A program made the translations under genes and the position numbers. Below the pieces are notes generated by a model. The model saw only the letters and a program-made list of their open reading frames with translations. It was not told the DNA's origin and made no database searches. Shown in pieces: positions 14,537 to 22,276 of a stretch of DNA of 64,000 nt. Numbering within the stretch: position 1 is the stretch's first letter; every line of letters begins with the position of its first letter. This DNA is from JAWLBY01 sp041687455 (GTDB taxonomy: Bacteria; Pseudomonadota; Gammaproteobacteria; Xanthomonadales; Xanthomonadaceae): contig JAWLBY010000007.1 in assembly GCA_041687455.1 (NCBI GenBank), positions 1-64,000 of the forward strand, read 5' to 3'.

Positions 14537-15502
14537 ATGTCGACGCCGAGCCGCCCCCGTACGCCGGCCGAACGCCGCGCCCACGCACTGGCGTTGCCGG
14601 CGCTGCCTGCCGCGCAGGCGCAACTGATCGGCGAGTTCGTCGAGCAGGCCTGGGCCGAGAACGGTCTGGCGCGGGCCTCGCAGGACAGCTACCGGCGCGA
14701 TCTCGAAGGACTGGCGCGCTGGCTGGTCGAGCGTCGTCGCGGCCTGCTCGACTGCGATCGCGCCGACCTGTTCGACTACCTCGGTCTGCGCAGCGGGCTC
14801 GGCTACAGCGCGCGCAGCAATGCCCGGCTGCTGTCGTCGCTGCGGGCGTTCTATGCCCGGCAACTGCGGCTCGGCCGGATCGAGGTCGATCCGAGCGCAC
14901 TGCTGCAGTCGCCCAAGCTCGGCCGACCGCTGCCGAAGGCGTTGTCGGAGAGCCAGGTGGATGCCCTGCTGGCGGCGCCGGACATCGACACCCCGCTCGG
15001 CCTGCGCGACCGCGCGATGCTCGAGCTGATGTACGCGGCCGGGTTGCGGGTCAGCGAGCTGGTCGGCATCGTCGGTACCCACGTGAACCTGCGCCAGGGC
15101 GTGATCCGCGTGCTCGGCAAGGGCAGCAAGGAGCGGCTGGTGCCGCTCGGCGACGAGGCGCTGCACTGGCTGCAGCGCTATCTCGCCGAGGCCCGGCCAC
15201 AGCTCGCCGCGCGCAATGCCGGCCCGATGCTGTTCGTCTCGCGCCGCGGCGAAGGGCTCTCGCGGCAGCAGTTCTGGGGTGCGGTCAAGCGGTATGCGGT
15301 CAAGGCCGGCATCGACCCGGAGCAGGTCAGTCCGCACAAGCTGCGGCATGCGTTCGCGACCCACCTGCTGAACCACGGCGCCGACCTGCGCGCACTGCAG
15401 ATGATGCTCGGCCACAGCAGCCTGTCGACGACCCAGATCTACACGCTGGTCGCGCGCGAACAGTTGAAGCGGTTGCATGAGAAGCATCATCCGCGGGGGT
15501 GA
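14537..15502 (+). CDS. xerD: Site-specific tyrosine recombinase XerD
   Basis: A 321-residue tyrosine recombinase which, with XerC, resolves chromosome dimers at dif under FtsK control. All catalytic residues are visible: R171 (AAGLRVSEL), K195 (GKGSKER), H267 and R270 (HKLRHAFATHLL), H293 (MLGHSSLSTTQ) and nucleophile Y302. The SAM-like N-terminal DNA-binding domain covers about 28-115. About 25 extra N-terminal residues rich in Pro/Arg/Ala precede the usual XerD start (E. coli: 298 residues); a later start is possible. The sequence reads as chromosomal XerD, not a phage integrase, and it stands alone between repeat-rich gaps. Confidence 0.94.
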   Translation: MSTPSRPRTPAERRAHALALPALPAAQAQLIGEFVEQAWAENGLARASQDSYRRDLEGLARWLVERRRGLLDCDRADLFDYLGLRSGLGYSARSNARLLSSLRAFYARQLRLGRIEVDPSALLQSPKLGRPLPKALSESQVDALLAAPDIDTPLGLRDRAMLELMYAAGLRVSELVGIVGTHVNLRQGVIRVLGKGSKERLVPLGDEALHWLQRYLAEARPQLAARNAGPMLFVSRRGEGLSRQQFWGAVKRYAVKAGIDPEQVSPHKLRHAFATHLLNHGADLRALQMMLGHSSLSTTQIYTLVAREQLKRLHEKHHPRG

Positions 15503-15566
15503 GCCGACCGGGGCGTGGCCGGCGGTGCGCCGGGTCCGCGATCGAAGCGTGGCTGCGAGGAAATGG

Positions 15567-15650
15567 CCGTTCGTGCCGAGGTATCGAAGGAGAGCGGCGG
15601 TCGGTGGGGTCCGGTGCCCGTTCGTCCTTCGATACCTCAGGACGAACGGG
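15567..15650. repeat. REP-like palindrome pair (family C)
   Basis: CCGTTCGTGCCGAGGTATCG starting at 15567 and the nearly perfect palindrome at 15617-15650 (CCCGTTCGTCCTTCGATACC then CTCAGGACGAACGGG) form an inverted pair, matching the 9968-10067 pair. Confidence 0.88.
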
Positions 15651-15690
15651 TGGGTAGCGCCCGGAACGTCGGAAGCCACAAGGCCACAAA

Positions 15691-15770
15691 GCCGGAACGC
15701 CGGAAAGCCGGAAAGCCGGAAAGCCGGAAAGCCGGGACGTCGGGACGTCGGGACGTCGGGACGTCGGAAA
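15691..15770. repeat. Tandem 8-mer array
   Basis: Ten consecutive 8-base units: five GCCGGAAA-type copies, one GCCGGGAC, three GTCGGGAC and one GTCGGAAA. This is a distinct unit from the heptamers elsewhere but has the same drifting, two-variant structure. It lies about 125 bases upstream of ettA. Confidence 0.9.
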
Positions 15771-15895
15771 GCCCCCAGCCGGCGCCGATCGCCCGCCTGC
15801 AGGTGAACTCGCTTGCCGCCGCCCGATCGCCGATAATGCCCGGCTTTCCCACTTCCGACCGGACGCGGCCATCGCCGCGGCCCAGGGGCACGCGC

Positions 15896-17557
15896 ATGCA
15901 ATACATCTACACGATGAACGGGGTCAGCAAGGTCGTCCCCCCGAAGCGGCAGATCATCAAGGACATTTCGCTGTCGTTCTTCCCGGGCGCCAAGATCGGC
16001 CTGCTCGGCCTGAACGGTGCCGGCAAGTCGACCGTGCTGCGGATCATGGCCGGTATCGACAAGGACTTCGTCGGCGAGGCGCGGCCGGCAGCGGGCATCA
16101 AGATCGGCTATCTCGAGCAGGAGCCGAAGCTCAATCCCGAGCACACCGTCCGCGAGGCGGTCGAGGAAGGCGTCGGCGAGGTGATGAGCGCGCAGGCCGA
16201 ACTCGAGAAGGTCTACGCCGCCTACGGCGAGGAAGATGCCGACTTCGACAAGCTGGCCGCCGAGCAGGCGCGGCTCGAGGCGATCCTCGCCGCCAACGAT
16301 GCACACACGCTGGAACAGCAGCTCGAGGTCGCGGCCGATGCGCTGCGGCTGCCGCCGTGGGACGCGAAGATCGGCAACCTGTCGGGCGGCGAGAAGCGCC
16401 GTGTCGCACTGTGCCGGCTGCTGCTCTCCAAGCCCGACATGCTGCTGCTCGATGAACCGACCAACCATCTCGACGCCGAATCGGTCGAGTGGCTGGAGCA
16501 GTTCCTCGCCCGCTATCCGGGCACCGTCGTCGCGGTGACCCATGATCGCTACTTCCTCGACAACGCCGCCGAGTGGATCCTCGAACTCGACCGCGGCCGC
16601 GGCATTCCGTGGAAGGGCAACTACACCGACTGGCTGGTGCAGAAGGACGAGCGCCTGAAGCAGGAAGAGGCGCAGGAGAAGGCGCGCCAGAAGGCGATCG
16701 CGCGCGAGCTCGAGTGGGCGCGCAGCAATGCCAAGGGCGGCCGCAGCAAGGGCAAGGCGCGCCTGGCCCGGCTCGACGAGCTGCAGTCGGTCGACTACCA
16801 GCGCCGCAACGAGACCAACGAGATCTTCATTCCGCCCGGCGAGCGGCTCGGCAACAACGTCATCGAGTTCAGGAACGTCAGCAAGTCGTTCGGCGACCGG
16901 CTGCTGATCGATGACCTGAGCTTCACGATTCCGCCCGGCGCGATCGTCGGCATCATCGGCCCGAACGGCGCCGGCAAGTCGACGCTGTTCCGGATGCTGA
17001 TCGGCCAGGAAAAGCCGGACTCGGGCGAGGTCAACATCGGTCCGACCGTCAATCTCGCCTACGTCGACCAGAGCCGCGACAAGCTCGAGGGCAACCACAA
17101 CGTCTGGCAGGAAGTGTCCGGCGGCTCGGACATCCTCACCATCAACGGCATCGAGATCCAGTCGCGTGCCTACATCGGCCGCTTCAACTTCAAGGGCCCG
17201 GACCAGCAGAAGCTGGTCGGCACGCTGTCGGGCGGTGAGCGTGGCCGGCTGCACCTGGCCAAGACGCTGCTGCAGGGCGGCAACGTGCTGCTGCTCGACG
17301 AACCGTCCAACGACCTCGACGTCGAGACGCTGCGTGCGTTGGAAGATGCGCTGCTCGAGTTCCCCGGCTGCGCGCTGGTGATCTCGCACGATCGCTGGTT
17401 CCTCGATCGCATCGCGACCCACATCCTCGCGTTCGAGGGCGACTCGCACGTCGAGTTCTTCATGGGCAACTACCGCGAGTACGAGGCCGACAAGAAGCGC
17501 CGGCTCGGCGACGAAGGCGCCAAGCCGCACCGGTTGCGGTTCAAGGCCCTGAAGTGA
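15896..17557 (+). CDS. ettA: Energy-dependent translational throttle protein EttA
   Basis: A 553-residue soluble ABC-F ATPase (E. coli EttA has 555) that binds the ribosomal E site and gates the first elongation steps according to the ATP/ADP ratio. It has two ATPase domains: Walker A GLNGAGKST near 42 and GPNGAGKST near 358; signatures LSGGEKRR and LSGGERGR; Walker B LLLDEPTNHLD and LLLDEPSNDLD. Between them is the arm/linker region (about 245-310, basic, rich in Lys/Arg/Glu). The start MQYIYTMNGVSKVVPPKR is the standard EttA N-terminus. It stands alone, and its 3' end carries four tandem terminator-like hairpins. Confidence 0.97.
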   Translation: MQYIYTMNGVSKVVPPKRQIIKDISLSFFPGAKIGLLGLNGAGKSTVLRIMAGIDKDFVGEARPAAGIKIGYLEQEPKLNPEHTVREAVEEGVGEVMSAQAELEKVYAAYGEEDADFDKLAAEQARLEAILAANDAHTLEQQLEVAADALRLPPWDAKIGNLSGGEKRRVALCRLLLSKPDMLLLDEPTNHLDAESVEWLEQFLARYPGTVVAVTHDRYFLDNAAEWILELDRGRGIPWKGNYTDWLVQKDERLKQEEAQEKARQKAIARELEWARSNAKGGRSKGKARLARLDELQSVDYQRRNETNEIFIPPGERLGNNVIEFRNVSKSFGDRLLIDDLSFTIPPGAIVGIIGPNGAGKSTLFRMLIGQEKPDSGEVNIGPTVNLAYVDQSRDKLEGNHNVWQEVSGGSDILTINGIEIQSRAYIGRFNFKGPDQQKLVGTLSGGERGRLHLAKTLLQGGNVLLLDEPSNDLDVETLRALEDALLEFPGCALVISHDRWFLDRIATHILAFEGDSHVEFFMGNYREYEADKKRRLGDEGAKPHRLRFKALK

Positions 17558-17564
17558 TGTGAGC

Positions 17565-17700
17565 ATCGGCCCGCCTCGGCGGGCCGATTTGTTTGGGCAC
17601 TCCGCCCGCCTCGGCGGGCCGATGTGTTTGGGCTCTCCGCCCGCCTCGGCGGGCCGATTTGCGTGTGGGCGCTCGGCCCGCCTCGGCGGGCCGATGTGTC
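17565..17700. terminator. Four tandem terminator-like hairpins after ettA
   Basis: The stem CCCGCCTCGGCGGGCC occurs at 17570, 17605, 17640 and 17677, a period of 35, 35 and 37 bases. In the first and fourth copies the stem extends to ATCGGCCCG/CGGGCCGAT. Each hairpin is followed by a short T-containing tract (ATTTGTTT, ATGTGTTT, ATTTGCGT, ATGTGTCT). The first copy lies seven bases after the ettA stop and is a plausible intrinsic terminator; the others look like tandem duplications of it. Confidence 0.8.
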
Positions 17701-17732
17701 TTGCCCGGACGGCCGGGATCGTCGGCCGCTTC

Positions 17733-17858
17733 CTGTAGGAGGGGCTTCAGCCCCGACCGGGCGGTCGGCGCATCGGAAAGCTGGGCTACCGCACAGATCG
17801 CCGTCCTGCACGCCTCGCTGCGCTTCGGCGAGGGTCGGGGCTGAAGCCCCTCCTACAG
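17733..17858. repeat. REP-like inverted pair (family A)
   Basis: CTGTAGGAGGGGCTTCAGCC at 17733 and its reverse complement ending at 17858 enclose about 74 bases. The downstream arm overlaps the 3' end of the minus-strand HAD gene: its TAG stop codon is the CTA in the repeat at 17853-17855. Confidence 0.9.
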
Positions 17859-18566
17859 GGCGATGCCGGCCAGCCGCTCGATCGCGGCGGGAATCTCGTC
17901 GGCGCTGGCGACCGTCGCCAGCCGCGGTGCATCGCTGGTGACGTTCGCCTGCAGCTCGTGCGCCCAGGTCACGTGATACGGCATGTGCACGCCAGAACCA
18001 CCGAGCGCGAGCACCGGCTCGATGTCGGAGCGCAACGAGTTGCCGACCATGACGAACCGCTCCGGCGCGACTTCGCATTCGCGCAACACGCGGACGTAGC
18101 TTGCGTGGTCCTTCTCCGACACGATCTCGACCCGCGGGAACAGCTCGGCCAGCCCGCAGGCGGCGATCTTCGCCTCCTGGTGGAACAGGTCGCCCTTGGT
18201 GATCAGCACGATCGGCCAGCGCGCGGCGATCGTTTCGACCGCCGTGCGAATGCCAGGCAACAGTTCGACCGGATGCGCCAGCACCTGCTTGCCGAGCTGC
18301 ACGATGCGGTGGATGTCGGTGGCCGAGATCCGCTCGTGGGTCAGCGCGATCGCCGCCTCGACCATCGACAGCGTCATGCCTTTCGCGCCGTAGCCGAACA
18401 GCCGGATGTTGCGCTGCTCGACTTCGAGCAGCCGGTCGTGCAGGCGCGCATCGGCGAGGTCGACGTAGTTGCCGACGATCCGCTCGAATTCGATGTGGGC
18501 GTGCTGGTAGAAGCCTTCGCTGTGCCAGAGGGTGTCGTCGCCGTCGAAACCGATCAGGTTGAACAT
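17853..18566 (-). CDS. HAD family hydrolase
   Basis: A 237-residue haloacid-dehalogenase-fold phosphatase. Motif I is FDGDDTLWHS (nucleophile D8, acid D10), a helical cap follows (about 20-90), motif II threonine is in VLITKGD (near 119), and motif III/IV lie in SEKDHASY and MVGNSLRSDIEPVLALG. In motif IV the usual GD is GN followed by SD, as in many YjjG-type HADs. The substrate is unknown. ATG 18566 is the natural domain start; a longer opening would add heptamer-encoded residues (18571-18610). The stop codon is supplied by a REP-like element. Confidence 0.87.
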   Translation of the reverse strand: MFNLIGFDGDDTLWHSEGFYQHAHIEFERIVGNYVDLADARLHDRLLEVEQRNIRLFGYGAKGMTLSMVEAAIALTHERISATDIHRIVQLGKQVLAHPVELLPGIRTAVETIAARWPIVLITKGDLFHQEAKIAACGLAELFPRVEIVSEKDHASYVRVLRECEVAPERFVMVGNSLRSDIEPVLALGGSGVHMPYHVTWAHELQANVTSDAPRLATVASADEIPAAIERLAGIAL

Positions 18567-18570
18567 GGCA

Positions 18571-18610
18571 ATTCGGGATTCGGGATTCGGGATTCGGGAT
18601 TCGGATTTCG
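18571..18610. repeat. Heptamer repeat before the HAD gene
   Basis: About five copies of ATTCGGG lie immediately upstream (on the minus strand) of the HAD start codon, four bases away, the same placement as the array before mlaB. They fill most of the 74-base gap to the glycosyltransferase gene. Confidence 0.9.
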
Positions 18611-18640
18611 GAACTCGGTTGCCGCAGGCCGGCGAGCCGT

Positions 18641-20272
18641 TCACGTCGGCTGCGGTTCGCAGGTGTGCAGGAAGTCGGCCAGTGCCGCGGCAACGCGCTC
18701 GCGCTCGTGCAGTCGCGGCAGGCCGGCACGGATCCTGCGCGACAGCGCGGCACGCTGCTCGGCGTCACCGGCAAGGGCGATGGCCAGCCGGACGTAGGCG
18801 TCTTCGTCATCGACGATCAGTTCCGGCACGCCGAGCCGGTCGAGGATCGCGGCAGACTGCCGGCTGCGCATCGTCGTGCCCGGCAGCGTCACGGTCGGCA
18901 GGCCGAGTTGCAGCAGGTCGAGCGAACTCATGCCGCCGGACCAGCCGATCGAATCGAGGTTGAGCGCACAGCCGCGGGCCAGTTCGAGGTAGTGCTCGAG
19001 CGGGCCGTAGCCATGCATTCGCACCCGCGCATCGACGTCGACGCCGTGTTCGGCGAACACCGGCCGCATCCGTTCGCGCAGCCGCTCGCGCACCTCGGCG
19101 CTGTCGTGCGGGATCATCTGCAGCCGCGCATTCGGCAACGCGGCGAGGATCCGTGCGAACAGCCGATCCTGGCCGGGCTGCAGCTTGTAGATGCTCTGGC
19201 CGCACAGCAGGTCCAGCGTACCGTCGTCGCGGCAGGCGGGCGGTCGGTCATCGGCGTGCGGATCGAGGCCGTGGCCGAGCCCGGGCAGGCGCACCAGGCG
19301 TTCGCTGTAATGCCGTTGCGCATCGGCCGGCTCGATCGCATCCGGGCTCAGCACCGTGTCGATGGTCGGCAGGCCGGTGCTGACCGGATGACCCCACAGG
19401 CAGGCCTGCACCGGCGCCAGCCGCAACGCGGCCAGCGCCTGCGGCAATGGATGCATGCCGAGATCGAGGTAGACGATCACATCCGGTGCGAGTTCGGCGA
19501 TCAGCCGGCGCCATGCCGGCGCCGCGCGCGGCCCGCGGTGCCACTGCCCGATGGCGGCCGCGCGTGCGCTCATCGCGTCGTCTTCGGCGCCGAAATGCAG
19601 CAGGTGCAGGTCGAACGCGGCCGGATCGAGCGCTTCGATCAACGGCAGGAACAGCCGGGCAACCGTATGCCGGTAGAAATACGGCGAGCAGAACAGTACC
19701 CGACGGCGGCCGCGGCGGATCGGTCGCGGCGGGTCGCCGCGGTCCAGCGCTGCCATCATCCGGTGGACCAGAGCCCCATAGCGACGCTGTTCGTTGCTGA
19801 TGTCGTCATCGATGTAGTGACGGTAGAACGCAGTGCAGGCACCGACGCAGCCCCACACCTGCGGTTGCCAGCGCGGGTCGCGGAAATCGAGCCGTTCGAA
19901 CGCGGCGAGCCCGGCCTGCCACTGCGCCCGGAACTGCCCGGCCTGGTCGGCGCTGGCGGGGGCGACGTCCGGCGGGTACTGGAAGCGCAACCAGCGGGCC
20001 GGCAGGAAGGCCGGGGCGCGGCGGATCACCTCGTCGAGTGCGGCATGTCCGGCGGCGAAGCGGTAGCCGGAGAATTCCTCGAACGCCAGCGTCATCCAGT
20101 CGAGGTGGCTGCCGCCGGAGCGGGCCAGCCGCGCGGCAAGCTGCCGTCGTTCGGGATGGCCGGCGGCGTGCGGCAGCGCCGCATAGTGCCGCGCGAGCGA
20201 CTGTCGATCCTGAACGGCGGCGGTCATCGGTGCGGGGTCGGAAACCGGTCGAGCTCGCTTCGGCCGGGGCAT
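18641..20272 (-). CDS. OGT/SPINDLY-type glycosyltransferase (GT41-like)
   Basis: A 543-residue protein (528 if the second ATG at 20227 is used; neither start has a clear ribosome site). From about residue 180 it matches the catalytic region of GT41 O-GlcNAc-transferase-like proteins: RRRVLFCSPYFYRHTVARL, PVQACLWGHPVSTGLPTID, LLCGQSIYKLQPGQDRLF, then MSSLDLLQLGLPTVTLPG. The N-terminal 170 residues are helical but lack clear TPR repeats, unlike eukaryotic OGT. GT41 enzymes transfer sugars to Ser/Thr or glycan acceptors; donor and acceptor are unknown here. It is divergent from glyA and lies 74 bases before the HAD gene on the same strand. Confidence 0.8.
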   Translation of the reverse strand: MPRPKRARPVSDPAPMTAAVQDRQSLARHYAALPHAAGHPERRQLAARLARSGGSHLDWMTLAFEEFSGYRFAAGHAALDEVIRRAPAFLPARWLRFQYPPDVAPASADQAGQFRAQWQAGLAAFERLDFRDPRWQPQVWGCVGACTAFYRHYIDDDISNEQRRYGALVHRMMAALDRGDPPRPIRRGRRRVLFCSPYFYRHTVARLFLPLIEALDPAAFDLHLLHFGAEDDAMSARAAAIGQWHRGPRAAPAWRRLIAELAPDVIVYLDLGMHPLPQALAALRLAPVQACLWGHPVSTGLPTIDTVLSPDAIEPADAQRHYSERLVRLPGLGHGLDPHADDRPPACRDDGTLDLLCGQSIYKLQPGQDRLFARILAALPNARLQMIPHDSAEVRERLRERMRPVFAEHGVDVDARVRMHGYGPLEHYLELARGCALNLDSIGWSGGMSSLDLLQLGLPTVTLPGTTMRSRQSAAILDRLGVPELIVDDEDAYVRLAIALAGDAEQRAALSRRIRAGLPRLHERERVAAALADFLHTCEPQPT

Positions 20273-20309
20273 TCGGCGGCTGCCGAACGCGCCGAAGGCG
20301 GCGACCGTC

Positions 20310-20315
20310 TATCAT
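20310..20315 (+). promoter_or_regulatory. Possible -10 box for glyA
   Basis: TATCAT lies 32 bases upstream of the glyA ATG in an otherwise GC-rich 74-base intergenic gap. No good -35 box is visible, so this is weak. Confidence 0.3.
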
Positions 20316-20346
20316 ACGTCACTGCTTCCCGCCCGGAATCCGCCAC

Positions 20347-21597
20347 ATGTTCGATCGCCGCATGACCATCGCCGACTTCGATCCTGAACTGGCCGCCGCG
20401 ATCGCCGCGGAACGGCAGCGGCAGGAAGACCATGTCGAACTGATCGCCTCGGAGAACTACGCCAGCCCGCGCGTGCTCGAGGCGCAGGGCAGCGAGCTGA
20501 CCAACAAGTACGCCGAAGGCTATCCGGGCAAGCGATACTACGGCGGCTGCGAATACGTCGACATCGCTGAGAAGCTGGCGATCGAACGGGTCAGGCAACT
20601 GTTCGGCGCCGACTATGCCAACGTGCAGCCGCATTCGGGCTCGCAGGCCAATGCCGCGGTCTACCTCGCGCTGCTGCAGCCGGGCGACACCATCCTCGGC
20701 ATGAGCCTCGCCCACGGCGGCCACCTGACCCACGGCGCCAAGGTCAATTTCAGCGGCAAGCTCTTCAACGCGGTGCAGTACGGCGTCGACGAGAACGGCC
20801 TGCTCGACTACGCCGAGATCGAGCGGCTGGCGCAGGAGCACCGGCCGAAGATGCTGGTCGGCGGTTTCTCGGCCTACTCGCAGAAGATCGACTGGGAGCG
20901 GATGGCGGCGATCGCGAAGTCGGTCGACGCGCTGTTCTTCGTCGACATGGCGCACGTCGCCGGTCTGGTTGCGGCCGGCGTCTATCCGAACCCGGTGCCG
21001 CATGCCGACGTGGTGACGTCGACCACGCACAAGACGCTGCGCGGCCCGCGTGGCGGCATCATCCTCGCCCGCGCCAACGAGGCGATCGAGAAGAAGCTGC
21101 AGTCGATGGTGTTCCCGGGCACCCAGGGCGGGCCGCTGATGCACGTGATCGCGGCCAAGGCGGTGGCCTTCAAGGAGGCACTGGAGCCGGAGTTCAGGAC
21201 CTACCAGCAGCAGGTCGTGAAGAATGCCCAGGCGATGGCGAAGACGCTGATCGCGCGCGGCTACCGGATCGTGTCCGGCGGCACCGAGAACCACCTGATG
21301 CTGATCGACCTGATCGGCCGCGACGTGACCGGCAAGGATGCCGAGGCCGCGCTCGGCGCCGCCCACATCACCGTCAACAAGAACGCGGTGCCGAACGATC
21401 CGCGCTCGCCGTTCGTGACCTCCGGCCTGCGGATCGGCACGCCGGCGGTGACCACACGCGGCTACGGCGAAGCCGAATGCACCGAGCTGGCCGGCTGGAT
21501 CGCCGATGTGCTCGACGCGCCGACCGACCAGTCGGTGATCGCCCGCGTGCGCGAGCAGGTCGCCGCGCAGTGCAGGAAATTCCCGGTCTACGGCTGA
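20347..21597 (+). CDS. glyA: Serine hydroxymethyltransferase
   Basis: A 416-residue PLP enzyme interconverting serine and glycine with tetrahydrofolate, the main source of one-carbon units. The PLP lysine is K229 in STTHKTLRGPRGG; the substrate region ELIASENYASPRV and the glycine-rich NKYAEGYPGKRYYGGCEYVD segment are intact. Length is the usual 415-420. ATG 20347 gives MFDRRMTIADFD; a second ATG at 20362 is possible. It is followed by a REP pair and nrdR, an order common in gammaproteobacteria. Confidence 0.97.
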   Translation: MFDRRMTIADFDPELAAAIAAERQRQEDHVELIASENYASPRVLEAQGSELTNKYAEGYPGKRYYGGCEYVDIAEKLAIERVRQLFGADYANVQPHSGSQANAAVYLALLQPGDTILGMSLAHGGHLTHGAKVNFSGKLFNAVQYGVDENGLLDYAEIERLAQEHRPKMLVGGFSAYSQKIDWERMAAIAKSVDALFFVDMAHVAGLVAAGVYPNPVPHADVVTSTTHKTLRGPRGGIILARANEAIEKKLQSMVFPGTQGGPLMHVIAAKAVAFKEALEPEFRTYQQQVVKNAQAMAKTLIARGYRIVSGGTENHLMLIDLIGRDVTGKDAEAALGAAHITVNKNAVPNDPRSPFVTSGLRIGTPAVTTRGYGEAECTELAGWIADVLDAPTDQSVIARVREQVAAQCRKFPVYG

Positions 21598-21601
21598 GCC
21601 A

Positions 21602-21677
21602 CTGTAGGAGCCGCTTCAGCGGCGACCGCGCGCCCATTTCGTTGCGCCATGCCGGTCGCCGCTGAAGCGGCTTCTAC
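21602..21677. repeat. REP-like inverted pair (family A variant)
   Basis: CTGTAGGAGCCGCTTCAGCG at 21602 and its inverted copy at 21653-21677 (CGGTCGCCGCTGAAGCGGCT) lie between glyA and nrdR. The core is GCCGCTTCAGCGGC. Confidence 0.88.
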
Positions 21678-21696
21678 CGGGCGCACACCGCTTCAA

Positions 21697-21727
21697 CGAA
21701 TCACCAATCACGAATCACCAATCACGG
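21697..21727. repeat. Heptamer variant before nrdR
   Basis: Four heptamers alternate AATCACC and AATCACG, ending seven bases before the nrdR GTG. It is a sequence variant of the AATCCCG family with the same period. Confidence 0.8.
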
Positions 21728-21733
21728 CTCGAA

Positions 21734-22267
21734 GTGCATTGCCCGTTCTGCCAGCACGAAGACACCCGCGTCGTCGATTCGCGGCTGACCGACGACGGCA
21801 GCACCGTGCGGCGGCGGCGCGAATGCCCGCACTGCGGCGAGCGGTTCTCGACCTTCGAGACCGCCGAGATCAAGCTGCCGACGATCGTCAAGAGCGACAG
21901 CCGGCGCGAGCCATTCGACGAGCGCAAGCTGCGTACGAGTTTCGTTCGTGCGTTGCAGAAGCGTCCGGTGTCGCAGGATCAGGTCGATGGCGCGGTCGAC
22001 GAGGTGATTCGCGCGTTGCGCCGCTCCGGCGAGCGCGAGCTGCCGTCGCTGCGGATCGGTGAATTCGTGATGGCCGAGCTGAAGAAGCTCGACCAGGTCG
22101 CCTACGTGCGTTTTGCGTCGGTGTACCGCCGGTTCGAGGACGTGCAGGCATTTCGCGAGGAGATCGAGCGGCTCGAGCGCGACCTACCGGCGCTCGATGG
22201 CCTGCAGTTGCCGCTGCTCGGCGACGCCACGCTGCCGGCCGGCAAGGGCGGCGATGGCAAGCGCTGA
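21734..22267 (+). CDS. nrdR: Transcriptional repressor NrdR
   Basis: A 177-residue repressor of ribonucleotide reductase genes that senses ATP/dATP. The zinc ribbon has C3, C6, C31 and C34 (HCPFC and CPHCGERF) with the RRRRECP segment before the second pair; the ATP-cone follows from about residue 48 (PTIVKSDSRREPFDERKLRTS). The GTG start at 21734 gives the invariant N-terminus VHCPFC. The C-terminal 25 residues are a variable tail. It follows glyA and leads into the riboflavin genes, as is usual in this group. Confidence 0.96.
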   Translation: MHCPFCQHEDTRVVDSRLTDDGSTVRRRRECPHCGERFSTFETAEIKLPTIVKSDSRREPFDERKLRTSFVRALQKRPVSQDQVDGAVDEVIRALRRSGERELPSLRIGEFVMAELKKLDQVAYVRFASVYRRFEDVQAFREEIERLERDLPALDGLQLPLLGDATLPAGKGGDGKR

Positions 22268-22276
22268 GCGTCGCGC

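Larger units (their letters stand above)
15503..15895. other. Repeat-filled region between xerD and ettA
   Basis: No gene is supported in these 393 bases. They contain a family C REP pair (15567-15650), a tandem 8-mer array (15691-15770) and about 120 bases of leader before ettA. Any ettA promoter must lie here, but I could not pick out convincing -35 and -10 boxes. Confidence 0.75.

Noticed and set aside
13237..15480. A 747-residue plus-strand frame across lptG, the RDD gene and xerD
   Set aside because: It crosses three real genes in other frames and is Arg/Ala/Gly rich, typical of a GC-driven shadow.
14537..15502. Phage or integron integrase
   Set aside because: Length, motifs and surroundings fit chromosomal XerD. 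No attachment site, phage genes or cassette array are present.
14456..17566. A 1036-residue open frame on the minus strand
   Set aside because: It lies antisense to xerD and ettA, both of which show complete family motifs. Long antisense frames are expected at this GC content, and its composition (Arg, Gln, Asp, His rich) is that of a shadow frame.
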